Source: Armillaria gallica (lineage: Eukaryota > Basidiomycota > Agaricomycetes > Agaricales > Physalacriaceae). From it: DNA of 64,000 bases. The DNA is taken from assembly GCA_037576215.1 (NCBI GenBank), contig JBANDB010000001.1, positions 1,178,001 through 1,242,000 on the forward strand. The letters are read 5' to 3'. Under the pieces are notes generated by a model. It searched no databases and had not been told where the DNA came from. It worked only from the letters and a program-made list of their open reading frames with translations. Each line of letters begins with the position of its first letter. Within the stretch, counting starts at the first letter, position 1. This document shows positions 44,697 through 56,580 of this stretch, in pieces. The position numbers and the translations under genes are program-made.

Positions 44697-46691
44697 TCAG
44701 AAGCTTACAACTTTAGAACCAAGGCTAGTCTGTGTGTCGAATGAACAAGTATGAATGCGCAAGGTCATTATACAAGTACTCACAGAAGAGTTTCTGTCAG
44801 TATCTCCCGTGACTTCCACCGTGGTTGTGATATTAATATCAACGTGTCGCTAGAATGTTTCGACCATCAGCACGAGGACAAGAAACAAGCAGGAGCGTAG
44901 CACCTTGTCAGCTCTCGCGGTATCTGCTAAAAGCCGATTATGATCACCGAAGGTGGGGAGACTAAATGTGTTGACATTGGTTGAAAAGTTATCATTGACC
45001 GGTTTAGTAGGTCTACGGGCGTTCAACCTGGAGCAAGATCGTAAGGACAGATGATTGCGCGGAGAACAAAGAAACAAACGTAGCAAGGAAGGAGTTCGAA
45101 TATACTTGGGGATGGTTTCCATGTTAGTTCGAAGCTTAAGCGTGCGGAACGGACATGTTTCACATACAGTTTGCAACTACCTGGTAGACAGACAGATATA
45201 CGAGGTTTTTGGGGTAAGCTATGTTCTGAGAAGCTCCAATGTCAGCGTATAACGACGTGCGGGGGTGATAGAGTAACTCACGAAGGCAATGACGAAGATA
45301 TCCGCAACCCTGGAGATGAATTTGTCAGTGAAACGATAACATAGAAATATGATATGCCTCTACGAAGTTATAAGACCATTGTGAATGGCGTAGACAATGA
45401 GTCTATTGATCAACGTGTCGGTGCTATAACGACATTGAGTCCTCCAATCAGTTTGACTGTACCGCAGTGTGGAATGGCGTACCGTTTGATCCCCGTACGA
45501 CTGCTGTGGAGAAAATAGCAAAGTAATACAGCGATCAGGAGATCCGTCACTACATAGAGAGCCAAGGAAGCCCTGATGAGGCCCTGTATAACGGAGATAA
45601 AAATGATCTAAGATCATGTCCGACGAATGCTTACAGCCATCATGGGGCGGTCAAACAGATCGAAATACTTCAGATGCAGACTGAAAATGACACATGAGAC
45701 AGAGACGCGTGAGAACGACTGTCAGTCCTAACCTATAGCCGGTGACACCTAAAAGGCAAAAGGGATGACTTTCGATGAATATCCTTCATAAAGAGGCTCA
45801 AATACGCACACATGCTGGTTCCTAGATGGAAGCGGCGTTATGGAAGATAGAAGAAGAGTATGAGACACTCACCCAAGCGACAGAAAGAGGAAACGACCTA
45901 ATTCCAAGGTGAGCGTCCGAGTCGTTGAAAAACGCGAAAGCATATGAATCTCACGACGACGGCCACTAGAGGTATATTGTGGTTCGACACTGTACAGAAT
46001 ATATCAGAAGGTGGTAATTGGAAAAAAAAGAATTGCAGCAACATTGATATATCCGTCGGGCATAATACAAGTAGACAAGCAAAGCAATAAGGGCCTACGA
46101 TCATCCTCATTGGAGACAAAGTTACGGACAGCGCTAAACCACGTACTGTTATGCTGACGTTGAACTAGTTGGCGCATGTATGTAAGAGCCATCGGAGACA
46201 GATGTGGATAACTCACCGATACCGACCTGGCATATATCTCAGTCTTCTCGTTCTCGCGTGAAAAATCTAGTGCTTACCAGGTCCCTTCAGCTAGAGCAGC
46301 TGGATCCCCATAATGGAGTATGACATAATAGTAAATGGCATGGCTACCGAAAGTCAAGTGCAAAACTTCCAAAATCCTACGCAAACGCGCCGTGAGATCA
46401 GTGGATATTTGATTAGTAGAGATGAGTACCATATAGTGCCAACCTTCGAGTTTGTTAGCGCCGGGTCGCTGAGAAGAAGAATTTTAATGCTTACCAAGGC
46501 TTTGAGGACGATACCGTCAGAGTAGCGAGTGAAATAATACCAGGTTTGAGTGCAGGTAACGCCGAACAGGCTAGATATACGAGGAGATCAGAATACAGAT
46601 GAATGCATTTTGGGGAGTTAACGAACCATGAGGATGCGATGATGCCAATGAGGAATGCGCCAAAAGTACCGTTGAGTGAAGCTTCAGCCAT
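44697..46691 (-). CDS. DUF6534-like seven-transmembrane protein, copy 2
   Basis: Same exon pattern as copy 1. Start ATG 46691 (MAEASLNGTFGAFLIGIIAS); FGVTCTQTWYYFTRYSDGIV; LTFGSHAIYYYVILHYGDPA; LYVVTDLLIAVLLCYFLHSS joined across a 58-nt intron to TDTLINRLIVYAIHNGLITS; VADIFVIAF; NLVYLSVYQVVANC; YSNSFLAT then LNARRPTKPVNDNFST after a 52-nt intron; tail RHVDINITTTVEVTGDTDRN; terminal exon ending TSLGSKVVSF, stop 44697-44699. Coding exons and introns are both conserved between the copies, which argues that both were maintained for some time. The fourth transmembrane region (about 45900-46150) is hard to read and may be damaged. Confidence 0.65.
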
Positions 46692-47690
46692 TTGAAAGGA
46701 GATGAGGAGAGAAAGTGAGATTGCTGCGTTTATATTGAGTATCATGAGCATCCCCGTTGATGACGGGAATCTCGTATTGGATACACAACGTCAATGAGGG
46801 ACATACCGACTCGTTCCAATGCATTGGTTCGCTCTATTGTCCACTGGGATCAGTGCATCAAGCGGAAGAAGTGGTCGCTTCTATGGGCACAAATAGATTC
46901 ACAAGATAGCTTGCGGATGGGATTACAGCATTGAGAGCGGCTGCTATTCTTGGGCGGAGCAGCCAAACCAACCATTGGCTAGGCGTGAATGGGATGAGGA
47001 GCCTTCATGTAAGTAGAGAGCGCATGATATCAGTCCGAAGATGCCTGTGGGACCCCATCAAATGAGGTATGTATATGAACATCCGAGTCGGAGAAAGTGT
47101 GCATTGGTGGGTGTCGAAGCTCTTTGAGTTACCGCTCATATCAGGAATGGTCACGAGGAGTGTGAATTTCCCAGTAAACTCTCATATTGATCGATCAACG
47201 TAACATTAAAGTTCACTTCGTAAACTTCAATGGATTGATGTGTGGGTGATCGCCAACTTTAAAAAATTCCGCCAGCACTCATAACTCCAATGGAATTGAG
47301 TATATCTTTTCCGAATGATATCGAGATGGCTAGGCTATAGAAACAGTTAACGGGATGATATATCGGCATCCCGTTGCCTCGCCAAATTAACCTGCGTTCA
47401 CTGTGTGAACGTTACTACCTACCTACCCTGCTCGCTCAATAGCGGTTCTCAGCCCTAGCACTCCCGACCGTGCGTTTCCATGTGATGGACATGATCTGCC
47501 ATCTGTGACCACGAGTTCTGAGATCACACGAACCGAATCAGAAAATAAAACTTCCACAAGCGGGAGGAAAAACTGACCCGTTTCCTTGGACCCTTCGATG
47601 TCCATGGTGACGATCCCGTTCTGCGCGGCTGCAGTTCGAAAATAGACTCTGTAGCGTCAATATACAGTCAACGATGCAGGTCTTGATGTT
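46692..47690. other. Upstream spacer of DUF6534 copy 2
   Basis: Counterpart of 40035-41640, with deletions. Nothing recognised; likely the gene's promoter and decayed sequence. Confidence 0.45.
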
Positions 47691-48570
47691 ATAGCACCCT
47701 CGTTCCTAAAAGCATGTCAATTCCGTCTGTTTCTTTCACAGGGATGGGATGCGCTCTAATATCACCTATGCCGGTGGTAGAATATTGCCAAAGTATACGA
47801 TGTGAACTCGCTACTCTAGAATTGCCCCGAAGTTCCATAGCTCTAGTCACGCAACCGCAGAGTGGACGATATCCGCACGGTCTTGACATCGGCATCCTGA
47901 TAGTCGACACCAACACCTGAAACATGAGTCTAAGTATCAAAGGGTAGTCAGCAACGAAGCCCAGAGGTAACTAAACAAACATACCTTTCCAGTGCCGAAG
48001 GGAAAATGGACTCATCGGTATCACAGTGACACCCAATGAGAAAGTTCACTTTGAACGCGGTTAAGGTTGGGAACGGTGAACATTCCTCCAACAGAGCAGG
48101 GATATGTATATCTTTGAATAAGCCGCCCGGAAGTTTACGCCTCTTGTTGGACATGAGATAGCCCTGGCTGAAAGCCATGCTCTCTAGATACATGTTCGCC
48201 TTGGCTTGACAGTAGTGACAGGCTGAGTGCGACAATCTTATGCACCTTTCAGGAAGTTTGTCGTTATATGAGCTGATTCTCGTAGTCTCGGAGGTTACGT
48301 TGAAACATTGACGCGTGACGTTGGACTCGGAGCCAGGAATGAAGAGTACGGAGCAGGCTTCGTCGACAGCATTTTGAATCGGCCTTGGATGATCTAGTGC
48401 CACTTCGCCCATTCCGCCGCCGTCCCCGCCCTTCATCCCTGATTTCAAACCCTTCTTCGTCCTCTTCCTATGGCTCCAACCTCGTCGTCAGTCACCCGTT
48501 CCATACTGGGATCCAACATTGCCTTCGCTTCCTGAACATCATGGTCGGTAATCTTCTCTTCGACGGACTG
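47690..48570 (-). pseudogene. BRR2-derived fragment (second tandem copy)
   Basis: The minus strand contains the acidic-region start (MLDPSMERVTDDEVG near 48480-48530), GYLMSNKRRKLPGGLFKDIH near 48130, and DTDESIFPSA-LER near 47990, where the Walker A has lost about 8 bases compared with 41883-41931. Part of the N-terminal helical region (SESNVTRQCFNV, RISSYNDKLPE) is also present. Strongly truncated, with no helicase motifs beyond the damaged Walker A. Confidence 0.65.
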
Positions 48571-48989
48571 ACAAGTTGAAAGAACTTTTCGCAAGCGAGT
48601 GTCGCCGGAGTTTGGGGTTGAAGCTTGAAGGGCAGAGAGGACACGCTCGGATGGCGATGTCGGTGGCCTCGGCTTATCGCTCGTTTGATGAGTCACAGTG
48701 TATTGTCTATTCACTGAGGCCGACGGTGAAATAAGGGCAGTGGACGGAGTCTTGAGAGACGACGGGAGAGAAGGATCTGTGAGAAGGCGGGCGTGCGACG
48801 ACGGGCACGAGCTGTTATTGACCTGGACGGTGCATGGTCGAGGAGGTCGTCGTGGAGGAGAGACTGACTGGAGTAGACTGTCAATTTAGATATGGCGGCA
48901 ATTAGGAGAGACAGCCATTTTCATGACGGGACAGCGACGTTGAAGGTCAAGGTTGTTTGTGATCGTTAGCTCCCGCTGTTCACGTTTCT
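48571..48989. other. BRR2/MTF head-to-head spacer
   Basis: The intergenic region between divergent BRR2 and MTF fragments. No convincing gene. The plus strand at 48698-48889 is open for 63 codons without a motif. Confidence 0.4.
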
Positions 48990-49860
48990 TCGACTCTTAC
49001 CATCATCGCGTTTCGAAAACGGCGGCGCCATACGAGCTCCCCGTCAAACTTAACGATGTTACCAAGTGCACGTTGAACGACGAAGTACAACCAAACATTA
49101 AATAACCCTAACCATCGCTGGATCATTGGCAACGCCAGTGTTGGTACGGACGTCTCGTCAGCACCCCTCAAGGATTTGGGGGAGTCCTTAGCGATACTGG
49201 TGTATCTCATCCAGCGTGAAAGGATCGATTTCAGATATTAGAAGGTGAGAGTTTGCCCAAACTTTCTTCACTTGCTATTCTAACACACACATGACAGCTA
49301 CCACCGTCTTCTAACAATCTGTCGCCCGATAATCCTCACAACCAATTAGACGTATCATCTTCTCTCGTTTCCTTCACTACTTCTCCTCGGCGAGAGGACA
49401 GAACGTCTACCCCTCCCTTCTCCCGGACTGGCACCAGGACTCCGAATGGAGAATCGGAGACTGGATCCATCGTTAGTATGTTGAAGAGGCAGGAAGGAAT
49501 AGACGCTGGCGACGTCAGATAAAATGGTACGAGTGTGATGCTTGCGGATTTTCGTTCCCTCATCATTAACATTCTACAGCCGCTTTCGTCGTTTGATTTA
49601 TTCCATTGATTCCTTGACCAACATACGGTGACTTCATCGACCATTGGACCATGATTGGAGATCTCCATATCCCTACCCTTCGCTCTCTGCGATCTGGTAG
49701 TAACGCGTCTCTAGGCGCGATGTTAGTGTCACTGTCCGTGCCAGGCAATTTCACATTTGTATATCTGGTTAGAAGGAGCCGGCGATATATCCGCTCGATC
49801 TCATGGATGACTTCGCCGGCGAGGCCCTGCGCATTGTCCATCAACTGGCTTCATGATTCC
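48990..49860 (+). pseudogene. MTF fragment (second tandem copy)
   Basis: On the plus strand: a degraded presequence region, then 'cctcaaggatttgggggagtcc' matching APLKMLGES, a 'ggtgagagtttgcccaaac...acag' intron matching the intact gene, 'ctacccctcccttctcccgg' matching the HPSLLPR-coding part, and 'gagaatcggagactggatcc' matching ESETG. Frameshifts and deletions are frequent. About 49560-49850 resembles the unidentified segment seen in block 2. Confidence 0.65.
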
Positions 49861-50554
49861 ACCAAATTATCCACCTTCTCCACCTCCTGTCGGGGGATCT
49901 CGAATGGAATGCTTAAAGACTCCTTGTTGACTTTTTCATTATCGACTACGACGACGACGTACGGTTGGGAACCACTCGGTGAGCTGATCACGAATGGCCA
50001 TTATATTCAAAATTAACGAGCCGACTTAGGATCGAGCATGTGCGTTTTCAATCATCGGCAGCGATACCTCCACCCTGGTGGATCCAGGACCCTGTGTCGT
50101 GGACGACCTAGCGGACGCGTTGCTCCTCAGCATCTTCGACCTCACAGACAACCCTCCGTGCTGAGGAGGACAAGCGATGTTGGCGCCTGCTAACCCCGAT
50201 TCCCCGTCGACGCCAGAGGTGTGCACCACCCACTCTCCCGACGTATCTGCTGGAATCGCGGCCTTGCAAAATAAAATTTCCCCAAGGTGAGGTAAGTCAA
50301 GCCTTGCGGGCAAGCATCTAAGAGCTTGATAGAATGAAGACTTCTATCGCGTTACCTACACGCAGCAGCCCAGGAGAAGTCGGGGTGGAACTTGCAGGCT
50401 GTGATGCCTCGAGGTGAACACCTTTCGTTTAGCACTCCCTCTCGACCTCCGTGCCCTTTTAAGCGTAGAAAATGGGAAATAGTATGTATGATTATTCCTT
50501 CTCGGTTTCAGTACTCATTAGGACGACGTTAGGACTGTCCAGTTTTTCGGCGGT
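49861..50554. promoter_or_regulatory. Upstream region of HET gene 1
   Basis: No gene is recognised. The minus strand at 50026-50313 is open for 95 codons without known motifs. Confidence 0.35.
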
Positions 50555-52692
50555 ATGATGGCGATTTGGAAACGCATACGCTCTGTCTTTTTGACATCCT
50601 GGACCAGTAAAGATCCATCTCCTGACGAAACACCTATACTTGACGAAAACCCCAACACCACCGTGTCGTCCGAGCCGCAAGAGCCGCACAGTACTAGGTC
50701 TGCTTCAGAAGATGCTGGTCCTGCTTTGGAGGCGACACCAGACTCGTCGTCCTGCTTGCAGCCAGAATCACCATCAAATGTGGATTCGCAGACTGATGCC
50801 ACGGAAGAGCAACCATCTGAAGATACTTCGGGTGATTCCTCTGAGCTTCGTAGCGATGATGACGATCCACGGCCTCCGGAGGAAAGTCGATCCGCAAACT
50901 ACTTGCATCCAGAACCACCGTCCATTGTGGATTTGCAGTCTAATGCCTCGGAAGAACAACCATCTGAAGATACTTCGGGTGATTCTTCTGTGTTTCATGG
51001 TAATGATAACGATCCATGGCCTCCGGAGGTAAGTCAAACCGCAAACAAGCAGGAGGGACATTGATAAAACATTTCCAGGACATCTCTCTTCCTAAAGTCA
51101 CCATCTCCGCCTTCACTGAGACGGGTCAAGCGAAATCGTCGATCGTCGTTCCCAAGCAACGGGCATACACCGGGAGAAAGCCTGTGATATCATCTCGCCT
51201 CGCTGACATTCCCTGTGCTACCCTCGGCGTTCAGGGCCTCTTGGATCAACTCAACTCTACGCTCGGAACATCATACACCCTAGACGATCCATCCCTCTCT
51301 GCCCTTCTTGAAGACTGCATTGCAGACAACTATGACCTTGGCATGGCATATGGCTGCCTCCGCAGGACGTGGTATATCCATGACTGGAGTGCTATACGAG
51401 ATGCATTGCGCAGATTTGAAGAGGAGGACTGGGAGATTCGACAGAAAGCCTTCGTTGGTAATCGGATTCAAGTCTTCGATGAGGTAGATTTACCGCCTCG
51501 ACGTGTTTGGGATTTGTACAGCAATCGGGTGATGCCATGGTGGACTCAGATCTACCAGCCTCAGCCGATCTCGCATGCATGGGTGGATGCAAAGGATCGT
51601 GTCGATGTGTGGACGCCCATCAACGGATACAAATGGCCCGTTCCCATACCGAAAGACACCAGCCTCGACCTTGTCCGCATTGAGATGTTCAACATCAATC
51701 TCGGAGCGGAGTGTATGTGGTTGGATGTTCTCTGTTTGAGACAGGTGGGTGGACCGGAGGAGGATTTGCGTGCGGAAGAGTGGAAGTTGGATGTGCCCAC
51801 CATCGGACACCTGTATCATGGGGCTGATGTGGTGATTTACTTGGGTGGGCTGGGTCGGCCTTTGAGGTTGAAGGACGGCGACTTGGATAACGATCGGTGT
51901 TGGTTTAGACGTGCGTGGACAGTGCAGGAGGTTGGGGATAGCAGGGTGATTGCTGGGGACATGCCGGATGGACCAATGCATGCCAAGCATAGGAAAAGAA
52001 AGTATGAGACCGAGCTGCTGACTAGGTTTCACAACCAGCGGCGGTCTATTCGGGGCATCAAGTATTCGGTGTTTGGGGCACTGGAGGAGATGCAGCACCG
52101 GGTATCGACAAACCCGGTGGACAAAGTTGCGGGACTGGCATTTCTTATGCGGTCCGAAATGATACCAGCATACTACGAGGGCGAGTCCCTAGAGGACGCA
52201 TGGACAGCACTCATGAATCTGTCAGCTGGAGAGTCTCGGGCAGCGTTGTTCTCCTTTTATCCTGAACCGGGCAATGCGGGTGCGAAATGGAGACCGTCGT
52301 GGGACCAGCTTATGACGAAGCCTCTGCCCAGATACTCTGACAGGGTTGACATGGTCGACGTTGATTGGAACGAGGAGATGAATGAAGATTCATGTCATGC
52401 ACACTGCATTGAAAAGGGGCTGGTGCGGGGGTTGGGTGTCGTGGAAGAGGGTGATCGATATGGAGAGTTGATTGTTGAAGGCAAGGATGGGACAGAGCAT
52501 GTATTCAACATCATGGCCGCCCACGAGTACCCAATTCCCGAAGGCACATACACATTGATCTGCACTCATACAGCGTCGTATAAAGATTGGGTTATCGGGC
52601 GAAGACTGCCAGGAGAAAGGTTTGAGAAGATGTCGGTGTTGCGACTATGCGATGAAGAAGAATGGGGGGCGGTTAAAAGATCTGCATATTAG
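50555..52692 (+). CDS. HET-domain (heterokaryon incompatibility) protein, gene 1
   Basis: HET-domain proteins trigger growth arrest or cell death when genetically unlike hyphae fuse. Exon 1 (50555-51028) starts MMAIWKRIRSVFLTSW and is a Ser/Asp/Glu/Pro-rich linker containing two 49-residue tandem repeats (EQPSEDTSGDSS, DPRPPE / DPWPPE). A 50-nt intron (51029-51078) leads to exon 2 (51079-52692), starting DISLPKVTISAF; total about 695 residues. The HET signature lies in exon 2: PISHAW (about 51565), GAECMWLDVLCLRQ (about 51704) and CWFRRAWTVQEV (about 51899). NPVDKVAGLAFLM follows. No N-terminal signalling domain such as NACHT or TIR is visible. The whole frame is open and CpG-normal. The intron position is identical in gene 2 at 61 kb. 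Confidence 0.9.
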
Positions 52693-54562
52693 TGGAAAGT
52701 GTCGGAATATTCTTGTTTAAGTACACGCTGTACTAGCTTTTCTTAAACCGAGCAGTTATTCATACCTGGGTGCGAAGGACTTTTTTCTTATGAAGCGCTC
52801 ACGCAGCCGCTGCTCGGTATAAAGGCTCGTCGATTACAAAGACCCGCACCATACTACAATGCACTATGTATCTCTTTGCACGTTTGTTTAAAATGAAAAG
52901 AAGGGCAGGAGAAAACCGAAAGACAAGGAGAAAGAGTAAGATGGAAGTATCTTGGTGAGACGAGTTATCTCAGCATCGCGACAACTCTATCATAACATCT
53001 TGCTTGTTCCTCATGGTTTTCGCCACAACCGCCACCAGGATGTAGTCGCGCGCCGGTGAGCAGGGTGGTGCTTGATGGGAAGACTCCGTGTCAAGGATTT
53101 CTCTTTTAAGTCTTCTTCTTCTGTTGACACATAGGGACATATTTCATCATCTCTCGACCCGTTACTTGCAGTACATCCGTGAGATAGTTGATATATCGAT
53201 GCTCCTTTCCTTCGTACAACCGCATGCCCGTTGAAATAATCTTGCAGGTATGGAAGCATACAAGGGATCAGAGCACGAATACGGGATTGACGGAGTACAT
53301 GGGCGGAGTACGTAGTCAATCGAGTAAAGAAGAGAAAAAATTTTGATTCTATTTTGACTCGCCCAAAATAGTCGCCACCCAGCTGTAATGACATGCGTTA
53401 TGGAAACCTCAGGTCAGTATACGAGCACATGGTGATGCCGTTCATTTATTCTATGCTCATCATTGCACGGCACGGTACCTTCAGGCACGCCGTACGCATC
53501 ATGCCGAGCTTGCTGATTAAGGAAGAAGCAGGAGGAAATGTATAGAAGATTCTAGTAAATAGTCTTTTAGTATAAAAGTAGGTACTGTAGTGTACATCTT
53601 CATGTGTTTGCAGAGCTCAGCCAAGCGCAATATTATTGGCTCGACACCGCGCGTGTACATACTGGGAACGAACTGATCCCCTGTTTTACAGCAGGTTAAA
53701 TCGGCACACCCGTACTATGCTCTGAACGATCAGTGGCATCGACCGATTTCAACAGATGGGACTTAAAAGCTGTATAAGTACGTTCCCCGGGAAGCATGAT
53801 GGAATGTGAATGTTGGCACATTCAGAGACTCTTTAAGCCTCACAGATTGCCGCTTTACTCATAGTGGGAGTGACTGAAGTGGCCGAACTGCGCGACCCTT
53901 GCTCCTTCCTCGCATTCAAACTAACTGCTCATTTCTCTCCCACTTTCTTAGAATCACCGACCGAGCATATACCTTCCTCGCGTCCTGCTGCGGCGACAAA
54001 ATCATCCTGTTGGCATCTCACGCGCTGCTGAGATAGGCTTGTTAGGTTCGATAGGACTGGGACATCAGGTGTCAGCGTCTTTAACTCGGGAGTGAATCAA
54101 CTCCCGTATTTACAGGTGATAGATGTTACATACTGAAACTGTTAGAAGGAAGGAAGCTGATTCTATTAGCCTGGGGAAATGCCGGGAGCTGAAACTTCCT
54201 GTGTTGGCGACATCTTTTATACCGGAAGACGCGATGGGATCTCCTTCGAAGATTTGATTTCTTTGCTCCGCTTGTGGATTATATGTGATTTCTCTTCAGT
54301 ATTCTGCGTGAGGGCATTCTTATACTAGGTGAGCACAACTTCGTCGCGGCGGTAACACTCACGGAGTTGTCAGTCGCTCCGGAGCAACGTGTAGTCCATA
54401 CACCAACATCGGCGCTTCACCATCTTAAAGCGCCGTGGAGTATCAAGAATGAATCCAGCATTGTGGTTTGTGATGATCTTGACATGTCATCTTTCTGGTA
54501 TAATATGGTATCCAACTCAACGATCTTTCATTCTTACTCTTCTTCTATCCTTCGCCTCAGAG
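52693..54562. other. Intergenic; HET 3' flank shared with gene 2
   Basis: About 53505-53630 matches 62880-63000 downstream of HET gene 2 ('agtaggtactgtagtgtaca' against 'agtaggtacagtagtctaca'), so the HET duplication includes over 800 bp of 3' flank. A minus-strand frame at 53011-53394 (127 codons) has no recognised domain. Nothing else is seen. Confidence 0.5.
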
Positions 54563-55964
54563 ATGAGTAGCGGAATTTCAGATCCCTTTGGGAGTGTCGT
54601 TATATGTGAGTAGAGCTCCTGAGTCTTCACTTGTATGGTTGGCTTGAACCGTGCGTACTTCTAGCGGTATTTTTGAGCATCCTCCTCTTGGGCGCCATGA
54701 TTGTACAGTTATACATTTACTTTGACCGCTATCCCAAGTTAGCAAAACCGTTCCCTTCTATCGGATCCTCTGATTTGTTTTTCAAGAGATAATGTCTGGC
54801 TCAAGGTCTTCATCGTAGTTCTCTTTACCTTGGACATTCTCAACTCTGTTTTCACCATTATGTGGTACGAGATATAACAGCAACAGCTAGCGTGCTTAAA
54901 TTGTGACATCTTCACAGGGTTTATAAAATTCTAATCGACAACTTTGGGAACATCGTCACGTTGAACAAGCGTCAGTAACTTCTCGGAACCTGCCACCGTC
55001 GAATATCTATGCTTACGCCTTCTTTTGCAGCTGGCTGGACTCTTGAAACTGACCCTATTCTGACGGGCGTCATGTCAGGAATGGTTCAGGTTTTTTTTGC
55101 GTGGAAGATCTGGGTGTTAACCAAGTACGTTATATATCCTTCGAATAGTCAAGTACCGTTTCTGATTCAACTCCACGGTTGTAGGAACTATTTCTATGTC
55201 GGTGCGATCCTTATCTGCGCATTGACATCTTCAGCGGGTGCTATAGCAACAAGTATAGCTGGCATTCCTATCATGAACTCTGCTGATTGGGAGGAGATCC
55301 GAAATAAACTGTATAAGCTCTCCCTTGTGTGGCTTGCTCCAGCTGCATTCGGAGACCTCATCATTACAGTCGTTATCACCGTATCTTTGCAGCGAGCAAA
55401 GGGCTCTATCAGGCGAACCAATCGTGTGTTAAACAAAATTATTCGATGTGAGTTTCTTGTTCAACTGGGATGATTCTGCTGTACGCTAAAGCATCTGACT
55501 TGATAGTGACTATGCAGAATGGCAAGTTCCATACTCTTCCGTAGCCCAGTGCGCCATGAGACTTAATATGATCTACAGGGCTTCTCACTGCGACCGTTGA
55601 GCTGATTGATCTAATTTTGATTCTTGCTGTGGAGGCAAGTGTTCAACTCGAGTGTCTTTTCACACATGCTTACTTATACTTCCAATACTCAGTCGAAGCC
55701 TTACCATCTTTGTGCGAGGTCTCCGATTTCTGTTCCGTTCGGCCCTTCTAACCATTCTTTCCAGGCGTCGCATTCATCTTACCTAAACTCTACACGAACT
55801 CAGGTACGCCTATCTATAGATGTTGATTCAGTGATGCTGATGGTTATCCAGCGCTTTCGAGTCTTAACGCGGTGCGTAAAGCGGCATCTGTGTTAGTTAT
55901 TCGTATACTCACTGTGGACGATTTGTGTTCAGCGACAAATACACACTCACGATGTTGGAGATGA
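54563..55964 (+). CDS. DUF6534-like seven-transmembrane protein, third gene
   Basis: Multi-exon; the exons join in frame. They read MSSGISDPFGSVVI; VFLSILLLGAMIVQLYIYFD then RYPK; DNVWLKVFIVVLFTLDILNS; VYKILIDNFGNIVTLNK; AGWTLETDPILTGVMSGMVQ with VFFAWKIWVLT; NYFYVGAILICALTSSAGAI; LSLVWLAPAAFGDLIITVVI; RRTNRVLNKIIR, the family's conserved loop (its place is TDTLINRLI in the other two copies); QNGLLTATVELIDLILILAV; EASVAFILPKLYTNSALSSL; then a short tail and stop at 55962-55964. Hydrophobic segments fit seven membrane helices. One intron (55522-55578) has a GC donor. It is clearly diverged from the pair at 38 and 45 kb, so it is an older paralogue. Function unknown. Confidence 0.75.
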
Positions 55965-56580
55965 AGAGAACTCTTTGGCCATGTCGTGGAATATTGGCGA
56001 GGTAGAATTTCTTCGAAAACATTTTCATCATCTGACGATGGTTTCTTGTTCGTTGTAGGGTCCACCTCGATCACAGGGAGTAGGTTCAAGTTTCTCGTCT
56101 CCCTTTCGCTCTAGTCTCATGCGGATCAACAGGTACTCATAAGTGTTGAGTATGAGACTCATGAGATGAGAGATCCTCACAACCAGAAGAATCCCAGCAT
56201 AACCCTCTCAGACGATTGAAGTTGGTGCAAAACTGAGCCGAAAAAATGTCTGCAGATGATAGCGGGAAGAATATACAGAATACTACGATTGTTTGGGTGT
56301 TATCTGTTCAACAATATATCGACAAACGGAAGTCGTTGCGCGAAGACGTTTACACCCTCAGAAGAAAACTCCCGGGCATCCATGGAGTGTGAACTTGAAC
56401 ATTGATAGGGAGGGAGGTAATATATCGGTCTACAAAGCCCTGAAAGACGATCTCCATCCCTTCATACAGCTGCAGAGCGCCAACCCATAAGCGAAGAGTA
56501 TGCCTCCAGTCTCAGTCATTCTTGCACCCTTGGGGTTCAAGTTGGCCTTAGCCTGGCAAGCCGCTTTATAGATACTCGCG
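55965..56580. other. Spacer without a recognised gene
   Basis: Short open frames only. It lies between the convergent seven-TM gene and BRR2 debris. Confidence 0.4.

Larger units (their letters stand above)
44540..49600. repeat. Second copy of the large tandem duplication
   Basis: Same order as 37880-44530: border, DUF6534-like gene, spacer, BRR2 fragment, MTF fragment. It lacks the extra BRR2 stretch of the first copy. It ends in unique DNA before the HET gene at 50555. Confidence 0.85.

Noticed and set aside
51490..52098. 202-codon minus-strand open frame
   Set aside because: It lies wholly inside HET gene 1 on the opposite strand and has no recognisable domain.
55610..55640. Second GC-AG intron candidate (GTGGAG|GCAAGT)
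   Set aside because: A normal GT donor a few bases on (GAGGCAA|GTGTTC) gives the expected reading EASVAFILPKLYTN.
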